From Rhodocyclaceae bacterium (GTDB taxonomy: Bacteria; Pseudomonadota; Gammaproteobacteria; Burkholderiales; Rhodocyclaceae), in NCBI GenBank assembly GCA_016791085.1, contig JAEUNN010000805.1, forward strand, positions 1 to 7,692: a stretch of 7,692 nt of DNA, in the 5' to 3' direction. Numbering within the stretch: position 1 is the stretch's first letter; every line of letters starts with the position of its first letter. Position numbers and translations under genes: made by a program. Below the pieces are notes generated by a model. It made no database searches. It was given only the letters and a program-made list of their open reading frames with translations, and was not told where the DNA came from. This document shows, piece after piece, positions 6,791-7,692 of this stretch.

Positions 6791-7375
6791 ATGGCCTATC
6801 TGATCACCCCCGAACATCTGAGTGCGATCGCGGGCGCGGGCACGGCGCTCATGCCCGCGCTGGCCGAGTGGATGAACAAACTATGTCCGGGCTATGAAAT
6901 CGACACGGCGCCGGAGTATGCGCATTTCCTGGCGCAGGCCTGCCACGAGACCGACCACTTCCGGACCTTGCGCGAATATGCATCCGGCAAAGCCTACGAA
7001 AACCGCGCGGACCTCGGCAACACGCGTCCCGGCGACGGCATGCGCTTCAAGGGCCGCGGCATATTCCAGACCACGGGGCGTGCCAACTATCTGCAACTGG
7101 GCATCCGCAAGGGCCGGCGCGACATGTTCGTGAATAATCCGGAACTGCTGGAACAGCCCGAATACGCGGTCTGGAGTGCCTGTGAATACTGGGCCACGCG
7201 CAATCTGAACGACGCGGCCAACCACGCCGACAGCGACAGGCTCAAGAAAAAATATCGCGGCGCGGTAATCGACGTGTCACCCGTCGAATTCATCAGCCTC
7301 ACCATCAACGGCGGCTATAACGGCATGGACGACCGCAAGAAATATTACGCGATCGCCTGCCGCGTGCTGGTCTGA
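6791..7375 (+). CDS. GH19 chitinase / endolysin-like glycoside hydrolase
   Basis: A 194-aa single-domain protein of the phage-type GH19 (COG3179-like) family, whose members cut beta-1,4 links in chitin or peptidoglycan. Visible hallmarks are AQACHETDHF, with E53 as likely general acid, E62 (TLREY) as second acidic residue, KGRGIFQTTGRANY (87-100), NNPELLEQPEYAVWSACEYW (115-134) and the sugar-site INGGYNG (172-178). There is no signal peptide, membrane segment or separate wall-binding domain. Phage endolysins of this kind leave through a holin, yet no holin or other phage gene is next to it. The ATG at 6791 has AGGA (6781-6784) six bases upstream. Its base composition resembles its neighbours, so any acquisition is old. 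It may be a domesticated lysin, a moron or a secreted-effector remnant; the substrate is not readable from sequence. Confidence 0.9.
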   Translation: MAYLITPEHLSAIAGAGTALMPALAEWMNKLCPGYEIDTAPEYAHFLAQACHETDHFRTLREYASGKAYENRADLGNTRPGDGMRFKGRGIFQTTGRANYLQLGIRKGRRDMFVNNPELLEQPEYAVWSACEYWATRNLNDAANHADSDRLKKKYRGAVIDVSPVEFISLTINGGYNGMDDRKKYYAIACRVLV

Positions 7376-7378
7376 GGC

Positions 7379-7392
7379 GCGCCGCGCGGCGC
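7379..7392. repeat. 14-bp GC palindrome between convergent genes
   Basis: GCGCCGCGCGGCGC is a perfect palindrome in the 26-base gap between the GH19 stop and the stop of the minus-strand gene. It could fold as a short bidirectional hairpin at the two transcript ends, but it has no T-tract on either side. Confidence 0.3.
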
Positions 7393-7401
7393 GGCCGGCG
7401 T

Positions 7402-7692
7402 TCAGGCGGTGCAGGCGCTGCGCCAGGCTTCCGTGGCGCCGCTGCCGTAACGCTCTTCGCGCTGCTGGTAGGCGTTCCAGATGCGCTCGCGGAATTCCGC
7501 ATGCACGCGCACGGGCTTGAAGCGGAACCAGGCTTCGTGATCGTAAGCAGCCAGCGCGCCTTCCCAGTCGCTGGCGCTGCCGCCGTCCTTATGCACGGCC
7601 TTGCCCAATAGCGGCGTGACGGTGTGGTCGTCCAGATCGGCCTGATACTGCCAGCTGCCGTGGCCGCGGCGGCCGTACAGGGTCCACATGCC
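7402..7692 (-). CDS. Unrecognised protein, C-terminal part (runs off the window)
   Basis: An open frame on the minus strand ends at TGA (complement of 7402-7404) and is still open at the window edge. An ATG lies at 7689-7687, but one more codon (Gly) precedes it, so whether it is the true start or internal cannot be told. The 95 or so visible residues begin MWTLYGRRGHGSWQYQADL. They are soluble in character, rich in Trp, Tyr, His and charged residues (AYDHEAWFRFKPVRVHAEF), and lack membrane segments. That balanced make-up is unlike the Arg/Ala/Pro-rich shadows of GC-rich genes and argues that it is real. It converges on the GH19 gene with a 26-base gap. I do not recognise the family and assign no function. 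Confidence 0.55.
   Translation of the reverse strand, partial: GMWTLYGRRGHGSWQYQADLDDHTVTPLLGKAVHKDGGSASDWEGALAAYDHEAWFRFKPVRVHAEFRERIWNAYQQREERYGSGATEAWRSACTA

Noticed and set aside
4827..6803. 658-codon open frame in another + strand frame across priA
   Set aside because: Its translation is Arg/Ala/Gly-rich with no domain motifs, and it runs over the priA stop and the GH19 start. All known PriA motifs are in the other frame.
1..7692. Search for tRNA or rRNA genes, CRISPR arrays, insertion-sequence ends or a multi-gene defence system
   Set aside because: No RNA-gene signatures, spaced repeats, transposase motifs or clusters of unknown genes were seen; nearly all the sequence is accounted for by housekeeping genes.

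Overview
This looks like a chromosomal stretch from a high-GC Gram-negative bacterium, most likely a betaproteobacterium of the Burkholderiales or a near relative. The clues are gene order (an NtrX-type regulator end, then trkA-trkH, then hemE and priA, which I recall as typical of betaproteobacteria), the close match of TrkA, TrkH, HemE and PriA to their proteobacterial families, and GC-rich third codon positions. One deviation is frequent use of the isoleucine codon ATA.

Layout. Positions 1-96 hold the last 31 codons of an NtrX-like Fis-type response regulator. A tightly packed + strand cluster follows: trkA (166-1590), trkH (1590-3047, sharing one base with trkA) and hemE (3049-4131, one base after trkH). 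TrkA and TrkH together form the regulated K+ uptake system; HemE is the uroporphyrinogen decarboxylase of heme synthesis. Next is a 384-bp gene-free stretch (4132-4515) that differs from everything around it. It is AT-rich in two blocks and carries two exact DnaA boxes, a third with one mismatch facing the second, and a perfect 13-bp GC hairpin. priA (4516-6669), the replication-restart helicase, begins right after it from a TTG codon. After a 121-bp gap comes an orphan GH19 chitinase/endolysin-like gene (6791-7375). A convergent, unrecognised gene on the minus strand (7402 to the window end) closes the window.

The genes are mostly ordinary housekeeping genes. The part most worth a second look is the hemE-priA intergenic region, which has the look of a DnaA-responsive control region or even a replication origin. 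The Caulobacter origin is also next to hemE, but the sequence alone cannot decide between these. The GH19 gene stands alone without recognisable phage neighbours. No tRNA, rRNA, CRISPR array, insertion sequence or novel multi-gene defence system was found.
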